DNA from: Rhodococcus ruber
GTDB taxonomy: Bacteria; Actinomycetota; Actinomycetes; Mycobacteriales; Mycobacteriaceae
Assembly: GCF_027270735.1 (NCBI RefSeq)
Contig: NZ_JAPWIJ010000004.1
Coordinates: 434,001 to 498,000 of the forward strand
DNA length: 64,000 bases
Direction of reading: 5' to 3'
Shown here: in pieces, positions 25,825 through 36,642 of the stretch
How positions within the stretch are numbered: position 1 is the stretch's first letter
How the letters are laid out: the number at the start of each line of letters is the position of its first letter
Notes under the pieces: model-generated
What the model was told of the DNA's origin: nothing
The model's input: only the letters and a program-made list of their open reading frames with translations
Databases searched by the model: none
Made by a program: the position numbers and the translations under genes

Positions 25825-27285
25825 ATGAACGAATCTTCGATCGACCTGACGTGGTTGCGCGGTAGTTCTGTGCTGGTGACCGGTGCCCGCGTGTCCGGCC
25901 TCGCCGTGGTGCGCCCATTGCTGGACCTCGGGGCCGTCGTCACAGTCACCGATTCCGATCGCGGCGCGCTCGACGGGGCGTCGAGTATCGGTGCCGCGGT
26001 GGTGCTGCAGGACGACCTGCTCGGCGATCCCGCGGCGCTGGCAGCGTTTTCGCTCGTTGTCACCAGTCCCGGCTTCCGTCCCGATTCTCCGGTGTTGGCC
26101 GCTGCCGCAGAACAGCGCATTCCGGTGTGGGGCGATGTCGAGTTGTCCTGGCACGTGGACAGAGCCGAGCTGTACGGACCGAGAACTCGCTGGCTGGTGG
26201 TCACCGGAACCAACGGGAAAACGACCACCACCTCGATGTTGGCGTCGATTCTGGAGGCGGCCGCGATCGAGTCCGTGGCCTGCGGAAATATCGGACTCCC
26301 CATCGCCGACGCGTTACGACGCACCCCACATCCGAGTGTTCTCGCTGTGGAACTGTCGTCGTTCCAATTGTTCTGGGCTCCGTCGGTGCATCCGGCGGCC
26401 GGGGTGGTGCTCAACATCGCCGAGGATCACCTCGATTGGCACGGCGGCATGGACGGATATGTCCACGCCAAAGCTAGAGCGCTGTCCGGTGACGTCGCTG
26501 TCGTCGGCCTCGACGATGCGCGAGCGGCGAGTCTGGCCGCGGGCTCGCCTGCGGACGACGTCGTCGGTTTCCGGTTGGGCGAACCCGCCTCGGGCGAGCT
26601 GGGAGTGCGGTCGGGCGTACTCGTGGACAACGCCTTCGGTGAGAACGTCGAACTCCTCGCAGCCGAGGACGTCGAGCCGAGTGGACCCTCCGGCATTCTC
26701 GATGCGCTGGCGGCCGCCGCGCTGGCTCGCTCGATAGGGGTGCAGGCAGATACGGTTCGTACCGGTCTGCAGAGCTATCGGGTGGGACCGCATCGCGCGG
26801 CGGTGGTGCGCGACCTCGGCGGAGTGACGTTCATCGACGATTCGAAGGCGACGAATCCGCATGCCGCTCGTTCGTCGATCCTGGCCCACGAGCGCGTCGT
26901 ATGGATCGCGGGCGGGTTGCTCAAGGGTGCCGTGATCGACGATCTGGTCGTGGAGATCGCCGATCGACTCGTTGCTGCGGTGGTGCTCGGCCGCGATGGG
27001 ATGCAGATCGCACAGGCTTTGGCGCGACACGCGCCCGATGTTCCGGTCGTCAGGCTCCCTTCGGGAGACGATGCTGGTGTGACTCATGGTGCTGAAGATG
27101 CTGATGCGGTGATGCGGGCGGTTGTCGCCCATGCGGCCGGACGCGCTGCGCCGGGGGACACGGTCCTGCTGGCTCCCGCGGCTGCATCACTGGACATGTT
27201 CGTCGATTACGGCCATCGCGGCCGAAGCTTCGCCGAGTCCGTGCTGCAGCTGGGCCTCGCCGACATCGGATCGCCGCGCTCGTGA
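25825..27285 (+). CDS. murD: UDP-N-acetylmuramoylalanine--D-glutamate ligase
   Basis: A 486-residue Mur ligase adding D-glutamate to UDP-MurNAc-L-Ala. It has the N-terminal uridine-binding fold (VLVTGARVSGLAVVR), the ATP loop VVTGTNGKTTTTSML (about 129-143), NIAEDHLDWHG and the C-terminal DDSKATNPHAA motif. The ATG at 25825 lies 2 bp after the mraY stop and is in the position expected for the family. GTGA overlap with ftsW. A local patch near 27085-27105 (gctgaagatgctgatgcg) is slightly lower in GC than its surroundings but stays in frame. Confidence 0.97.
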   Translation: MNESSIDLTWLRGSSVLVTGARVSGLAVVRPLLDLGAVVTVTDSDRGALDGASSIGAAVVLQDDLLGDPAALAAFSLVVTSPGFRPDSPVLAAAAEQRIPVWGDVELSWHVDRAELYGPRTRWLVVTGTNGKTTTTSMLASILEAAAIESVACGNIGLPIADALRRTPHPSVLAVELSSFQLFWAPSVHPAAGVVLNIAEDHLDWHGGMDGYVHAKARALSGDVAVVGLDDARAASLAAGSPADDVVGFRLGEPASGELGVRSGVLVDNAFGENVELLAAEDVEPSGPSGILDALAAAALARSIGVQADTVRTGLQSYRVGPHRAAVVRDLGGVTFIDDSKATNPHAARSSILAHERVVWIAGGLLKGAVIDDLVVEIADRLVAAVVLGRDGMQIAQALARHAPDVPVVRLPSGDDAGVTHGAEDADAVMRAVVAHAAGRAAPGDTVLLAPAAASLDMFVDYGHRGRSFAESVLQLGLADIGSPRS

Positions 27286-28898
27286 CCACCGCTGCTCAGC
27301 GGCCGCGCCCACCTCGCCGCACCTCACCGCCCCGCACTCGAATCGGCCTGTGGTTCGGCCGTCCGTTGGCGTCGTTCCACCTCATCGTCACGATCGCGGT
27401 ACTGCTGACGGTGCTGGGCCTGGTGATGGTGCTGTCGGCGTCGTCCGCCGAGTCCTTCGCGGCCGACGAGTCCGGATATGCGCTGTTCACTCAGCAGTTG
27501 ATCGGAGTGGCGCTGGGAGTCGTCGCGTTCTACGTCGCGCTCCGACTCCCGGTTCGGTACCTCAGGAAGCTGTCGTTTCCGCTGTTCCTGGTCTCGATCA
27601 CGATGTTGATGCTGGTGCTGATTCCCGGAATCGGTGCCGAGCGTCAGGGTGCGCGACGTTGGTTCGACTTCGGCGTCGTCTCGTTCCAGCCGTCCGAGCT
27701 GGCCAAGGTTGCGCTGGTGCTGTGGGGCGCGCACCTGCTGGCCTCGCGTCGCAGCGAACACGGCAACATCAAGTCGTTGCTGGTGCCGCTGCTGCCTGCG
27801 GGTCTGCTGATGTGTCTGCTGGTCGTGCTGCAGCCGAACCTGAGTACGGCGATCGCTCTCGGCATCATTCTGGTGGCCCTGCTGTGGTTCGCCGGCCTCA
27901 ACGCCCGGTTGTTCGGTGCGGTGCTGCTGACGGGTCTGGCGCTGGCGACTGTGCTCGCGTTCACCGCCGGCTACCGCTCCAACCGCGTGAAGGCCTGGCT
28001 CAACCCGGGAGAAGACACCTCGGGACTGTCCTACCAGTCGACCCAGGCGAAATACTCGCTGGCCGACGGCGGTTTGTTCGGCCGCGGGTTGGGACAGAGC
28101 CGCGCAAAGTGGAGCTATCTTCCCAACGCGCACAACGACTTCATCTTTGCCATCATCGGTGAGGAACTCGGCACGATCGGCTGCCTTGCGGTCATCGGCT
28201 TGTTCGGCCTGTTCGTCTACACGGGCCTGCGCATCGCCATGCGTTCGGTCGATCCCTTCCTGCGCCTGTTGACGGCCGGTGCCACCTGCTGGGTGTTCGG
28301 TCAGGCCATGATCAACATCAGCTATGTCGTGGGCCTGCTGCCGGTGACCGGTCTGCAGCTGCCGCTGGTGTCCTACGGCGGCACATCGACGGCGATCACC
28401 CTGTTGATGTTCGGCATCATCGCAAGCGCTGCCCGCCACGAGCCGGAAGCGATCGCGGCCCTGCACGCCGGGCAGGAGGGTCGAATCGCTCGTGCACTCA
28501 AGCTTCCGTTGCCCGCGGTGTTCTCGCCTCAACGCGCCGCGATGGCTCGCTCGAAGTCCACTCGCCCCACCCTGGCCGCTCAGGATCGCAAGCGTCTCGA
28601 GGCCCGCAGGGGTAAGGACGGGCGAGGATCGCGCGCACCCGAGCCGGGACGTACCCGAGTGTCGAGTTCTCGGGCAGACACGATGTCGCCCGCATCGACC
28701 GACCGACGCGGCGATTCGCTCCGCGGCCGGGCTCGCCGCTCCGAACCGCAGCGTCGTGAGCCGTCGGCCGGGTACCCCGCAGGATCCCGGACGTCCCCCC
28801 GGCCTCGTCCCGAACCTCAGACTTCGTACCGTCCGCGACCGGAACCGCAACCCGGTCGCCCACCCGTTCGCTCGGGTGAGCGAGGATATCGACGGTGA
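27282..28898 (+). CDS. ftsW: Septal peptidoglycan glycosyltransferase FtsW (SEDS)
   Basis: A 538-residue SEDS protein with about ten helices (about 30-390) that polymerises lipid II at the septum with FtsI. Family motifs include [40 protein letters not shown] and [10 protein letters not shown]. The C-terminal 140 residues form a long cytosolic tail very rich in Arg, Pro and Ser (for example RPRPEPQ repeated), of the kind that in mycobacteria contacts FtsZ. The GTG overlaps the murD stop, and its own stop overlaps murG by GTGA. Confidence 0.96.
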   Translation: MTTAAQRPRPPRRTSPPRTRIGLWFGRPLASFHLIVTIAVLLTVLGLVMVLSASSAESFAADESGYALFTQQLIGVALGVVAFYVALRLPVRYLRKLSFPLFLVSITMLMLVLIPGIGAERQGARRWFDFGVVSFQPSELAKVALVLWGAHLLASRRSEHGNIKSLLVPLLPAGLLMCLLVVLQPNLSTAIALGIILVALLWFAGLNARLFGAVLLTGLALATVLAFTAGYRSNRVKAWLNPGEDTSGLSYQSTQAKYSLADGGLFGRGLGQSRAKWSYLPNAHNDFIFAIIGEELGTIGCLAVIGLFGLFVYTGLRIAMRSVDPFLRLLTAGATCWVFGQAMINISYVVGLLPVTGLQLPLVSYGGTSTAITLLMFGIIASAARHEPEAIAALHAGQEGRIARALKLPLPAVFSPQRAAMARSKSTRPTLAAQDRKRLEARRGKDGRGSRAPEPGRTRVSSSRADTMSPASTDRRGDSLRGRARRSEPQRREPSAGYPAGSRTSPRPRPEPQTSYRPRPEPQPGRPPVRSGERGYRR

Positions 28899-30037
28899 AG
28901 CAGACCTCTCGACCGATCTCAGTCGTGGTCGCCGGAGGCGGAACGGCCGGGCACATCGAGCCGGCGCTCGCCGTGGCCGACGCCCTCCGCGTCCTCGACC
29001 CCACCGTCACCGTCACCGCTCTCGGCAGCAGCCGCGGCCTGGAGACGACGCTCGTACCGGCCCGTGGGTACGCCCTCGAACTCATCCCGCCCGTGCCGCT
29101 GCCGCGTAAGCCCACCGTCGACCTGTTGAAGCTGCCGGTCCGCGTCGTGCGATCGGTGCGTCGAACCAGGGAGATATTCGCGGCCGTCGAGGCCGACGTA
29201 CTCGTCGGCTTCGGTGGTTACGTCGCGCTGCCCGCCTATCTTGCCGCGCGTGGACGGCTGCTCGGTCGCGGTGGCCGACTTCCCGTGGTCATTCACGAAG
29301 CCAATGCCAGGGCAGGCATCGCCAACAAGGTCGGGGCTCGGTCCGCTCGACGGGTGCTCGCGGCCGTAGCAGGATCGGGTATCGCGGCGCGCGGCGCAGC
29401 CGACGCGGAAGTGATCGGAATCCCGGTGCGCCCCACCATCACCGAACTCGACCGCGAGGCGGTGCGTGCACAGGCCCGGGAACACTTCGGTCTGCCCGAG
29501 CACGGCCCGGTGCTGCTGGTGTTCGGTGGTTCGCAGGGAGCCCGATCACTCAACGACGCAGTCTCCGGTGCCTCGTCTGCGCTCGCCGAGGCCGGTATTT
29601 CGGTTCTGCACGCGCACGGACCAAAGAACTCTCTCGACGTCGAACAATGCAACCCGAACGCTCCGTACGTCGCGCTGCCGTACATCGACCGGATGGATCT
29701 GGCGTACGCGGCCGCGGACCTGGCCATCTGCCGTTCCGGTGCCATGACGGTCGCCGAGGTGTCCGCGACCGGCCTGCCCGCCGTGTACGTACCTCTGCCG
29801 CACGGCAACGGCGAGCAGGAGCTCAACGCCCGTCCGGTCGTCGACGCCGGAGGTGGCATCCTGGTGTCCGATGCGACATTGACCGAGCAGTACGTGACCG
29901 ACACGGTGGTCGCGCTGCTGAACGACACGGAGAAGATTGCTGCCATGTCTCGGGCCGCGGCCGGTGCCGGGCACAAAGGAGCAGCAGCGGCCGTAGCGCA
30001 GATCGTGCTCGATACTGCGCACGCGGCGAGACGGTGA
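28895..30037 (+). CDS. murG: UDP-N-acetylglucosamine--MurNAc-(pentapeptide) pyrophosphoryl-undecaprenol GlcNAc transferase
   Basis: A 380-residue GT-B glycosyltransferase that converts lipid I to lipid II on the inner membrane face. It has the N-terminal glycine loop [18 protein letters not shown] (about 9-26), [12 protein letters not shown], and the C-terminal donor loop [12 protein letters not shown] with SGAMTVAE. The start is a GTG in the ftsW stop overlap. A 45-bp gap with a good SD (GAGGGAG) separates it from murC. Confidence 0.97.
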   Translation: MKQTSRPISVVVAGGGTAGHIEPALAVADALRVLDPTVTVTALGSSRGLETTLVPARGYALELIPPVPLPRKPTVDLLKLPVRVVRSVRRTREIFAAVEADVLVGFGGYVALPAYLAARGRLLGRGGRLPVVIHEANARAGIANKVGARSARRVLAAVAGSGIAARGAADAEVIGIPVRPTITELDREAVRAQAREHFGLPEHGPVLLVFGGSQGARSLNDAVSGASSALAEAGISVLHAHGPKNSLDVEQCNPNAPYVALPYIDRMDLAYAAADLAICRSGAMTVAEVSATGLPAVYVPLPHGNGEQELNARPVVDAGGGILVSDATLTEQYVTDTVVALLNDTEKIAAMSRAAAGAGHKGAAAAVAQIVLDTAHAARR

Positions 30038-30082
30038 TCCGGGCGGTGTCGCGCATGCGAAGAGAACGAGGGAGACGTCCGC

Positions 30083-31609
30083 GTGACAATTGACGGTGCG
30101 GCGATGTCGGAATTGCCGGCAGAGCTCGAACGAGTACACATGGTGGGTATCGGTGGTGCCGGAATGTCCGGTATCGCGCGCATCCTGCTGGCTCGCGGCG
30201 GGCAGGTATCGGGATCGGACGCCAAGGAATCACGTGGTGTGCTCGCGCTACGTGCACGTGGTGCGCAGGTTCGCATCGGTCACGACGCCAGTGCGCTCGA
30301 CATGATCGACGGCGGCCCCACTGTCGTCGTCACGACCCATGCCGCGATTCCGAAGACCAATCCAGAGCTGGTCGAGGCCCGGATGCGCGGAATTCCGGTG
30401 GTGCTGCGGCCGGCCGTGCTGTCCTCCCTCATGCAGGGCTACCGCACATTGCTGGTCTCGGGCACCCACGGGAAGACGTCGACCACCTCGATGCTGGTGG
30501 TCGCGCTTCAGCATTGCGGGTTCGATCCGTCGTTCGCCGTCGGCGGGGAGCTCAACGAGGCCGGGACCAATGCGCACCACGGAAGCGGCGACGTGTTCGT
30601 AGCCGAGGCGGACGAGAGCGACGGTTCGCTGCTGCAGTACACGGCCGACGTGATCATCGTGACCAATATCGAGGCCGATCACCTGGACCACTTCGGCACC
30701 ACCGAGGCCTACGTGCAGGTGTTCGACGACTTCGCCGCTGTGCTGCGCCCCGGCGGCGTGCTCGTGGCATGCATGGACGATCCGGGTTCGGCAGCGCTGG
30801 CTCGCCGGGTGGTCGAGAAGAACCTGCCCGGCGTGACGGTGCTCGGCTACGGGTCGTCCGACGTCGACGCCGGACCGGTCGAGATGGCTGTTCGACTGTT
30901 GGCGTGGGAGCCCGAGGACATCGGCGGCGTCGCGCAGCTGCAGATCGCCGGTGAGGATGCGGCCCGCACGGTTCGGCTCGGTGTTCCTGGACGGCACACC
31001 GCACTCAACGCGCTTGCGGCGTTCGTCGCGGCGCGTCAGGTGGGTGCCGGTACGGAAGAACTGTTGGCCGGACTCACCGGCTTCGGTGGAGTTCATCGAC
31101 GTTTTCAGTTCACCGGTCGAGAGCACGGCGTTCGAGTGTTCGACGATTACGCACACCATCCCACCGAGGTGCGCGCGGTGTTGACCGCAGCGCAGGCTCT
31201 CGTCGCCGGCCAGGACCGCGCAGGTCTCGAGCGGGGGCGGGTCGTGGTGGTGTTCCAACCGCACCTGTATTCGCGGACCGCCACGTTCGCCGAGGAGTTC
31301 GGTGCTGCGTTGTCGTTGGCGGACGAGATCGTGGTGCTCGATGTCTACGGTGCACGCGAGGAACCGTTGCCCGGTGTGACGGGAGCACTGGTTGCCGCCT
31401 CGGTGACCAAACCGGTGAACTATCAACCGGATCTGTCGTTGGTGGCCAAGCAGGTCGCTCATCTGAGCAGGCCCGGCGACGTGGTCATCACCATGGGGGC
31501 CGGTGACGTGACGATGCTCGGCGGACCGATTCTGGACGCACTTCGCTCGAAAACCGATTTCGGTGCTGCGACCGGCCGCGGCGTACCGAAGGATCGGCCG
31601 GCGCCGTGA
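30083..31609 (+). CDS. murC: UDP-N-acetylmuramate--L-alanine ligase
   Basis: A 508-residue Mur ligase that begins stem-peptide assembly by adding L-Ala to UDP-MurNAc. [17 protein letters not shown] (about 19-35) is the UDP-binding loop, [15 protein letters not shown] the ATP loop (about 129-143), and [12 protein letters not shown] and [12 protein letters not shown] are family motifs. The GTG at 30083 has GAGGGAG 13 bases upstream; an internal ATG at 30104 is possible. The stop overlaps ftsQ by GTGA. Confidence 0.97.
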   Translation: MTIDGAAMSELPAELERVHMVGIGGAGMSGIARILLARGGQVSGSDAKESRGVLALRARGAQVRIGHDASALDMIDGGPTVVVTTHAAIPKTNPELVEARMRGIPVVLRPAVLSSLMQGYRTLLVSGTHGKTSTTSMLVVALQHCGFDPSFAVGGELNEAGTNAHHGSGDVFVAEADESDGSLLQYTADVIIVTNIEADHLDHFGTTEAYVQVFDDFAAVLRPGGVLVACMDDPGSAALARRVVEKNLPGVTVLGYGSSDVDAGPVEMAVRLLAWEPEDIGGVAQLQIAGEDAARTVRLGVPGRHTALNALAAFVAARQVGAGTEELLAGLTGFGGVHRRFQFTGREHGVRVFDDYAHHPTEVRAVLTAAQALVAGQDRAGLERGRVVVVFQPHLYSRTATFAEEFGAALSLADEIVVLDVYGAREEPLPGVTGALVAASVTKPVNYQPDLSLVAKQVAHLSRPGDVVITMGAGDVTMLGGPILDALRSKTDFGAATGRGVPKDRPAP

Positions 31610-32400
31610 CCCGCCGCTCCGATCGAGTCCGTTCTTCGAGGTCGGGAACAGCTGCAGCAGAGAATGATTCACCATCGCCGATGAGCGACAAGCAGGCGCG
31701 CGCCCTGGCCAGGGAGCACGAGCGCGCTCGGGTGAAGCGGTCGCGTCGCAAGGCCGTGCTGATTGCGCTTGCCGTCGTTGTCGTGGTGGTGGGATCGGCT
31801 GCGCTGGTGTACTTCACGCCGCTGCTGTCGGTTCGGAGCGTCACGGTCGCGGGGGAGTCCTCGGTGTCCGAGCAGGAGATCCTCGACCTGCTCGACGTTC
31901 CCGCCGGTCTGCCGCTGGTTCGGGTGGACACGGCTGCAGCGGCGCAGCGGGTGGCCACGATTCCGGCGTTGGCGACGGTGCGCGTGCAGCGCAAGTATCC
32001 GTCGACAGTGCAGGTGACTGTCGAGGAGCGAACGCCGGTGGCGTTCTTCGATTCTCCGGACGGTGCCCATCTGCTCGATTCCACCGGGGTGGATTTCGCG
32101 ATCGCACCTCCGCCGCCGGGAGTTGTGCGGCTGGTGACAGAGAATCCGGTGTTCGGTGATGCGGTGACGAAAGATGCTCTCGCGGTGCTCGATACGCTTC
32201 CGCCGCTGCTGCGAGATCAGGTGGGAGAGTTGCGAGCGAGCACCTTGTCCGACATCTCGATTCTGTTGCTCGACGGGCGAACCGTGGTGTGGGGTAGCAA
32301 GGACAACTCGGAGCGCAAGGCTGCGGTGGCGATCGCCTTGCTCTCGCAGCCCGGGCAGATCTTCGACGTGTCGAGTCCGGATCTACCCACCACGAAGTAA
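31606..32400 (+). CDS. ftsQ: Cell division protein FtsQ
   Basis: A 264-residue bitopic division protein. A basic cytosolic segment of about 48 residues leads to one helix (about 49-68, [20 protein letters not shown]). The POTRA domain starts at [21 protein letters not shown] and continues into the FtsQ beta domain with [18 protein letters not shown]. It joins FtsL and FtsB to control FtsWI. GTG start in the murC stop; it is the last gene before the ftsZ promoter region. Confidence 0.94.
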   Translation: MTRRSDRVRSSRSGTAAAENDSPSPMSDKQARALAREHERARVKRSRRKAVLIALAVVVVVVGSAALVYFTPLLSVRSVTVAGESSVSEQEILDLLDVPAGLPLVRVDTAAAAQRVATIPALATVRVQRKYPSTVQVTVEERTPVAFFDSPDGAHLLDSTGVDFAIAPPPPGVVRLVTENPVFGDAVTKDALAVLDTLPPLLRDQVGELRASTLSDISILLLDGRTVVWGSKDNSERKAAVAIALLSQPGQIFDVSSPDLPTTK

Positions 32401-32494
32401 TTTCGGCGCGAGTGACGCATATTTCCGGCGCGGCGTCGGCGCGCCTAATGGCGATAGCCGTCGGTGATGAATAGCGTTCCGAGCAGTTCAGTAC

Positions 32495-32525
32495 TTGACA
32501 TAACTCTAAGCCTGTGGTTTAGGTT
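32495..32525 (+). promoter_or_regulatory. Predicted ftsZ promoter
   Basis: A consensus -35 TTGACA (32495-32500) precedes TTTAGG at 17 bp or TAGGTT (32520-32525, TANNNT class) at 19 bp. The 172-bp ftsQ-ftsZ gap is one of the widest in the cluster and suits an independent ftsZ promoter. Confidence 0.55.
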
Positions 32526-32572
32526 GAGGGTTTTCCACTTTTCACGCAACAACCCATGGAAGGCGAGAGCCC

Positions 32573-33826
32573 ATGACGCCCCCGCACAACTACCTCGCCG
32601 TAATCAAGGTCGTCGGCATCGGCGGCGGCGGCGTGAACGCGGTCAACCGCATGATCGAACAGGGACTCAAGGGAGTCGAGTTCATCGCGGTCAACACCGA
32701 CGCTCAGGCCTTGCTGATGAGTGACGCAGACGTCAAGCTCGACGTGGGCCGCGAACTGACCCGCGGGCTCGGCGCAGGTGCCGATCCCGAGGTGGGTCGC
32801 CGCGCAGCAGACGACCACAAGGACGAGATCGAAGAGGTGCTCAAGGGTGCCGACATGGTCTTCGTCACCGCAGGCGAGGGTGGCGGAACCGGTACCGGCG
32901 GCGCTCCCGTTGTCGCCAACATCGCCCGCAAGCTCGGTGCGCTGACCGTCGGCGTCGTCACTCGGCCGTTCTCGTTCGAGGGCAAGCGGCGCGGCGGGCA
33001 GGCCGATACCGGCATCCAGCAGCTTCGGGAGTCCTGCGACACGCTCATCGTCATCCCCAACGACCGCTTGCTTCAGCTCGGCGATGCAGCGGTGAGCCTC
33101 ATGGATGCATTCCGCAGCGCCGACGAGGTGCTGCTCAACGGTGTCCAGGGCATCACCGATCTCATCACCACCCCGGGCCTGATCAACGTCGACTTCGCCG
33201 ACGTCAAGGGCGTCATGTCCGGCGCAGGCAGTGCGCTGATGGGTATCGGCTCCTCCCGCGGCGAAGGTCGCGCGATCAAGGCCGCCGAATCTGCGATCAA
33301 CTCGCCGCTGCTCGAAGCGTCGATGGAAGGCGCACGCGGAGTGCTGCTGTCCATCGCCGGCGGCTCGGACCTCGGTCTGTTCGAGATCAACGAGGCTGCG
33401 TCGCTGGTGCAGGAGGCAGCCCACATCGATGCCAACATCATCTTCGGAACGGTCATCGACGATTCACTCGGCGACGAGGTTCGGGTGACCGTCATCGCCG
33501 CAGGCTTCGACGGCGGTACCCCGACGCGCCGCCCGGTCGAAGCGGCCACGTCCACGCGCGGTCCGATCGGATCGGCCCGCTCCGGAGAGGTGTCCTCGCG
33601 CACGAACGAGAGCTCCGAGGGTGCTGTGTTCCGTGACCCGGTCGGTGCACCGAGTGCCAGCAGCCTGCCGCCGCTGAACTCGTCGAGCTCGTCCAACCGT
33701 GAGTCGTCCAGCCGTGAATCCGGCGGCGGGCAGGGCCGCGAGGGCGTCGGCTCCGGCCGTCGGGTGCCCATCGCCGAGGACGAGGGCGAAGACGAAGTCG
33801 ACGTACCGTCCTTCATGCGGCGGTGA
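32573..33826 (+). CDS. ftsZ: Cell division GTPase FtsZ
   Basis: A 417-residue tubulin homologue that forms the Z ring. The GTP signature GGGTGTG is at 103-109, with NTDAQAL at 41-47 and the synergy (T7) loop later ([10 protein letters not shown]). A Ser-rich variable linker (about 325-405) connects to the conserved C-terminal peptide [10 protein letters not shown]-like end, the binding site for SepF and FtsW, both encoded in this cluster. The ATG has AAGGCGAGAG upstream. Its last codons overlap pgeF (GTGA). Confidence 0.98.
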   Translation: MTPPHNYLAVIKVVGIGGGGVNAVNRMIEQGLKGVEFIAVNTDAQALLMSDADVKLDVGRELTRGLGAGADPEVGRRAADDHKDEIEEVLKGADMVFVTAGEGGGTGTGGAPVVANIARKLGALTVGVVTRPFSFEGKRRGGQADTGIQQLRESCDTLIVIPNDRLLQLGDAAVSLMDAFRSADEVLLNGVQGITDLITTPGLINVDFADVKGVMSGAGSALMGIGSSRGEGRAIKAAESAINSPLLEASMEGARGVLLSIAGGSDLGLFEINEAASLVQEAAHIDANIIFGTVIDDSLGDEVRVTVIAAGFDGGTPTRRPVEAATSTRGPIGSARSGEVSSRTNESSEGAVFRDPVGAPSASSLPPLNSSSSSNRESSSRESGGGQGREGVGSGRRVPIAEDEGEDEVDVPSFMRR

Positions 33827-34605
33827 GCGGTACCGCATCCGCTGGTCCGTTCCGCGTTCGACGCGTCTCGACGACGAGAGCGGGCGGTGTCTCGGCACCC
33901 CCGTTCGACACCTTCAATCTCGGCGATCACGTCGGCGACGCCCCGTCTGCTGTCGAGGCCAACCGCCGTCGTCTCGGCGAGAGATTGGGAATGGGCGTCG
34001 AGCGGCTCGTCTTCATGGAACAGGTCCACGGGCGCACGGTCACTGTGGTCGACGGTCCCGTGGCCGAGCCGGTGCCGATGACCGATGCATTGGTGACGAC
34101 ACAGCGTGACCTCGGGCTCGTGGTGTTGACCGCCGATTGCGTACCTATCCTGCTCTCCGACGAGGAAGCCGGAGTGATCGCCGCCGTGCACGCAGGTCGG
34201 GTCGGTGCCCGTATCGGCATCGTGCCTCGGGTCGTGAATGCCATGGTCGAGCTCGGTGCAGTACCCGCGAGGATCGGTGCATTTCTCGGTCCGGCCGCGA
34301 GTGGTCGGCAGTACGAGGTGCCCGCAGCGATGCGTGCGGACGTCGACAAGCATCTCCCCGGCAGCGCGACGACGACGGTTCGCAACACGCCGGGACTCGA
34401 CATTCCCGCCGGTGTCCGGGCCCAACTGCTCGCGGCCGGAGTGTCGGCCGTGGCACAGGATCCGCGCTGCACCATCGAGGACAGAACTCTGTTCAGCCAC
34501 CGCCGGGAAGGGTCGACCGGCCGGATCGCCAGCGTGGTCTGGATGGACAGTGCATCGACAGACGAGGCATCGACAGACGAGCAGCCCGCAGCGCCCGGTC
34601 GCTGA
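33823..34605 (+). CDS. pgeF: Peptidoglycan editing factor / YfiH-family copper-type oxidoreductase
   Basis: A 260-residue YfiH (PgeF) protein. In E. coli PgeF prevents misincorporation of L-Ser for L-Ala in the peptidoglycan stem; family members also show purine-nucleoside and laccase-like activities. Metal-ligand motifs are visible: EQVHGRTV (about 66-73), TADCVPILL (about 104-112) and [13 protein letters not shown]. The C-terminal [18 protein letters not shown] is conserved. The C-terminal 15 residues contain a short TDEAS repeat. GTG start overlaps the ftsZ stop; yggS follows after 19 bp. Confidence 0.92.
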   Translation: MSGTASAGPFRVRRVSTTRAGGVSAPPFDTFNLGDHVGDAPSAVEANRRRLGERLGMGVERLVFMEQVHGRTVTVVDGPVAEPVPMTDALVTTQRDLGLVVLTADCVPILLSDEEAGVIAAVHAGRVGARIGIVPRVVNAMVELGAVPARIGAFLGPAASGRQYEVPAAMRADVDKHLPGSATTTVRNTPGLDIPAGVRAQLLAAGVSAVAQDPRCTIEDRTLFSHRREGSTGRIASVVWMDSASTDEASTDEQPAAPGR

Positions 34606-34624
34606 GCCGGCGGAAGGGGATGTC

Positions 34625-35383
34625 ATGAGCGAACCCATCGAAGACGGCGGGCCGGTCGCGGACCGTGCCATCGAGATCGAGACGGCGTTGACGACGGTCC
34701 GCGAACGGTTGCGCCGTGCGTGCGTCGACGCCGGACGCACCCCCGCCGAGGTGGCCCTGCTTCCGGTGACCAAGTTCTTTCCGGCGTCGGACGTGCGCAT
34801 CCTGTACCGGCTCGGCTGCCGCGACTTCGGCGAATCCCGAGAGCAGGACGCATCGCCGAAGGTTGCCGATACGGCCGAGGATTTCCTCGCCGATCCGCCG
34901 CGGTGGCACATGATCGGACACCTGCAGCGAAACAAGGCGAAGTCCGTCGCGGCCTGGGCCCATTCCATCCATTCGGTGGACAGTGCGAGGCTCGTGGCGG
35001 CACTGTCGAAGGCGACCACATCCGCTCTGGACGAGGGCGCGCGTCGGTCGGAACTCGACGTGCTTCTTCAAGTCAGTCTCGACGGCGATGTGCACCGCGG
35101 AGGAGTCGAACGTGACGAACTCCACGAGCTCGCCGAGGCTGTGTCGAACGCAGCAGGGTTGCGTCTGGCCGGGTTGATGGCGGTGCCGCCTCTCGACGCC
35201 GAACCGGAGGCCGCATTCGCCGACCTCGAGAATCTCCACCATCGTCTGTTGCTCGATCATCCCGAGGCACTCGAGCTATCGGCCGGTATGACCGGAGACC
35301 TGGAAGCTGCTGTGCGCCACGGATCGACGTGCGTGCGTGTCGGTACCGCAATACTCGGGGCCCGGCCGATAACCTCGCAATGA
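34625..35383 (+). CDS. yggS: YggS-family pyridoxal-phosphate homeostasis protein
   Basis: A 252-residue single-domain, alanine-racemase-like barrel that binds PLP (PLPBP/PROSC family). The PLP-lysine region is LLPVTKFFPASDVR (K about 59), with FGESREQDASPK, WHMIGHLQRNKAKS and the C-terminal RVGTAILGARP. It helps balance B6 vitamers and, indirectly, amino acid pools; its place before sepF is conserved across Gram-positive bacteria. The ATG at 34625 has GGAAGGGGA upstream. Confidence 0.93.
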   Translation: MSEPIEDGGPVADRAIEIETALTTVRERLRRACVDAGRTPAEVALLPVTKFFPASDVRILYRLGCRDFGESREQDASPKVADTAEDFLADPPRWHMIGHLQRNKAKSVAAWAHSIHSVDSARLVAALSKATTSALDEGARRSELDVLLQVSLDGDVHRGGVERDELHELAEAVSNAAGLRLAGLMAVPPLDAEPEAAFADLENLHHRLLLDHPEALELSAGMTGDLEAAVRHGSTCVRVGTAILGARPITSQ

Positions 35384-35416
35384 CAGTCCACGGATCACAT
35401 CAGTCACAACAGACAC

Positions 35417-35444
35417 TTGCGAACCTGAGGATCGACGGTAGACA
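35417..35444 (+). promoter_or_regulatory. Possible sepF promoter
   Basis: TTGCGA (35417-35422) and TAGACA (35439-35444) are 16 bp apart in the 82-bp gap before sepF. The -10 departs from TANNNT, so this is tentative. Confidence 0.3.
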
Positions 35445-35465
35445 CACTCCACGGAAGGCAGAACG

Positions 35466-36113
35466 ATGAGCACCCTGCACAAGTTCAAGGCGTACTTCGG
35501 CATGGTTCCGCTCGCCGACTACGAGGACGACTACCTCGACGATCCGGACACGCGGCGCGGCTCCCGTGGTGGGCGTGACAGCTACGACGAGCTCGACGAA
35601 CGCGAGTTCGTGAAGCCGTCGTTCGGCGGATCTCGGCACGCTCAACTCGACGACGACTACGACGATTACGAGGCTCCCCGTCCGGCGGCCACCCTGGCCC
35701 CGATCGGCGGCCGAGGGCGTGCATCGGCACCGTCGAGCCGAGGTGCCGCCACTCGCGGCGCACTGGCAATGGACACCCGCATGGACGTGCGGGCGGAAAC
35801 TCGGCGCAGCCCGATCGTCGACGACGGCGGTCCGCTGTCGAAGATCACCACACTGCGTCCCCGCGACTACAGCGAGGCCCGCACGATCGGTGAGCGCTTC
35901 CGCGACGGCACCCCGGTGATCATGGACCTGGTGGAGATGAGCAACGCGGACGCCAAGCGACTCGTCGATTTCGCTGCCGGTCTGGCATTTGCGCTCCGCG
36001 GTTCCTTCGACAAGGTGGCGACGAAGGTCTTTCTGCTCTCGCCCGCCGATGTCGACGTATCGCCGCAGGAGCGCAGGCGCATCGCCGAGACCGGTTTCTA
36101 CAGTCAGCAGTGA
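35466..36113 (+). CDS. sepF: Cell division protein SepF
   Basis: A 215-residue SepF. The N-terminal membrane-binding helix is [12 protein letters not shown] (about 2-13), followed by a long acidic, Arg/Gly-containing linker (about 18-115), then the folded dimerisation domain from [19 protein letters not shown] through [23 protein letters not shown]. SepF tethers FtsZ to the membrane and is the main Z-ring anchor in actinobacteria, which lack FtsA. ATG with GGAAGGCAG upstream. Confidence 0.96.
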   Translation: MSTLHKFKAYFGMVPLADYEDDYLDDPDTRRGSRGGRDSYDELDEREFVKPSFGGSRHAQLDDDYDDYEAPRPAATLAPIGGRGRASAPSSRGAATRGALAMDTRMDVRAETRRSPIVDDGGPLSKITTLRPRDYSEARTIGERFRDGTPVIMDLVEMSNADAKRLVDFAAGLAFALRGSFDKVATKVFLLSPADVDVSPQERRRIAETGFYSQQ

Positions 36114-36188
36114 CAGTTTCTCTGTTCGGAGCGGTAGTTCGAGGCTGTGACCAGCGCGCTTTGCTCAGCCTGGCGAAGTCAGGCAGAG

Positions 36189-36194
36189 TATAGC
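36189..36194 (+). promoter_or_regulatory. Possible -10 for yggT
   Basis: TATAGC lies 1 base before the GTG at 36196 and 7 bases before a second in-frame GTG at 36202. If it is used, the message would be leaderless from the second GTG. Confidence 0.3.
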
Positions 36195-36195
36195 C

Positions 36196-36483
36196 GTGAT
36201 CGTGTTCACGGTGATCAACATCGTATTGTTTCTTTTTTGGCTCCTTCTCATCGGTCGAATCATCGTCGAGTTCATCAGGACTTTTGCGAGAGATTGGCAA
36301 CCGACGGGAGTCGTCGTCATCTTGCTCGAGGCGATCTTCACGGTGACCGACCCGCCGGTGAAGTTTCTCCGCAGGATCATTCCGCCTCTGAACCTCGGTG
36401 GAGTTCGGCTGGACCTGTCCATCATGGTCCTGCTGTTCGTCGTCTTCATCGCGTGGAATGTGACCAGCGGTCTCGCGGCCTGA
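36196..36483 (+). CDS. YggT-family membrane protein
   Basis: A 95-residue protein with two membrane helices (about 3-24 and 75-93) and the family loop EAIFTVTDPPVKFLRRIIPPLNLGGVRLDLS-like segment between them (PPVKxLRRxIPP conserved). It equals Rv2146c and sits in the sepF-yggT-divIVA order conserved in Gram-positive bacteria. The precise role is unknown; the family is linked to envelope or osmotic functions. The GTG at 36196 is used, with another at 36202. Confidence 0.9.
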   Translation: MIVFTVINIVLFLFWLLLIGRIIVEFIRTFARDWQPTGVVVILLEAIFTVTDPPVKFLRRIIPPLNLGGVRLDLSIMVLLFVVFIAWNVTSGLAA

Positions 36484-36568
36484 GGCCGAAGATGGAATGT
36501 TAGAACGTAGGACGCGCGCAAGCTGCGTGTCCTGTGTGACAGAATGGACGCCAGTTACAGTTTGATTG

Positions 36569-36597
36569 TTCTGCACTCGCGCGGAATGGCATATAAC
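36569..36597 (+). promoter_or_regulatory. Predicted wag31 promoter
   Basis: TTCTGC (36569-36574) and TATAAC (36592-36597) are 17 bp apart, about 46 bp before the ATG of wag31. The message would have a leader of about 40 nt with AAGGGA as ribosome site. Confidence 0.5.
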
Positions 36598-36642
36598 TGA
36601 ATGCTTGCTCTACCGCCCCAAGACGCGTGAAGGGATCCTTCC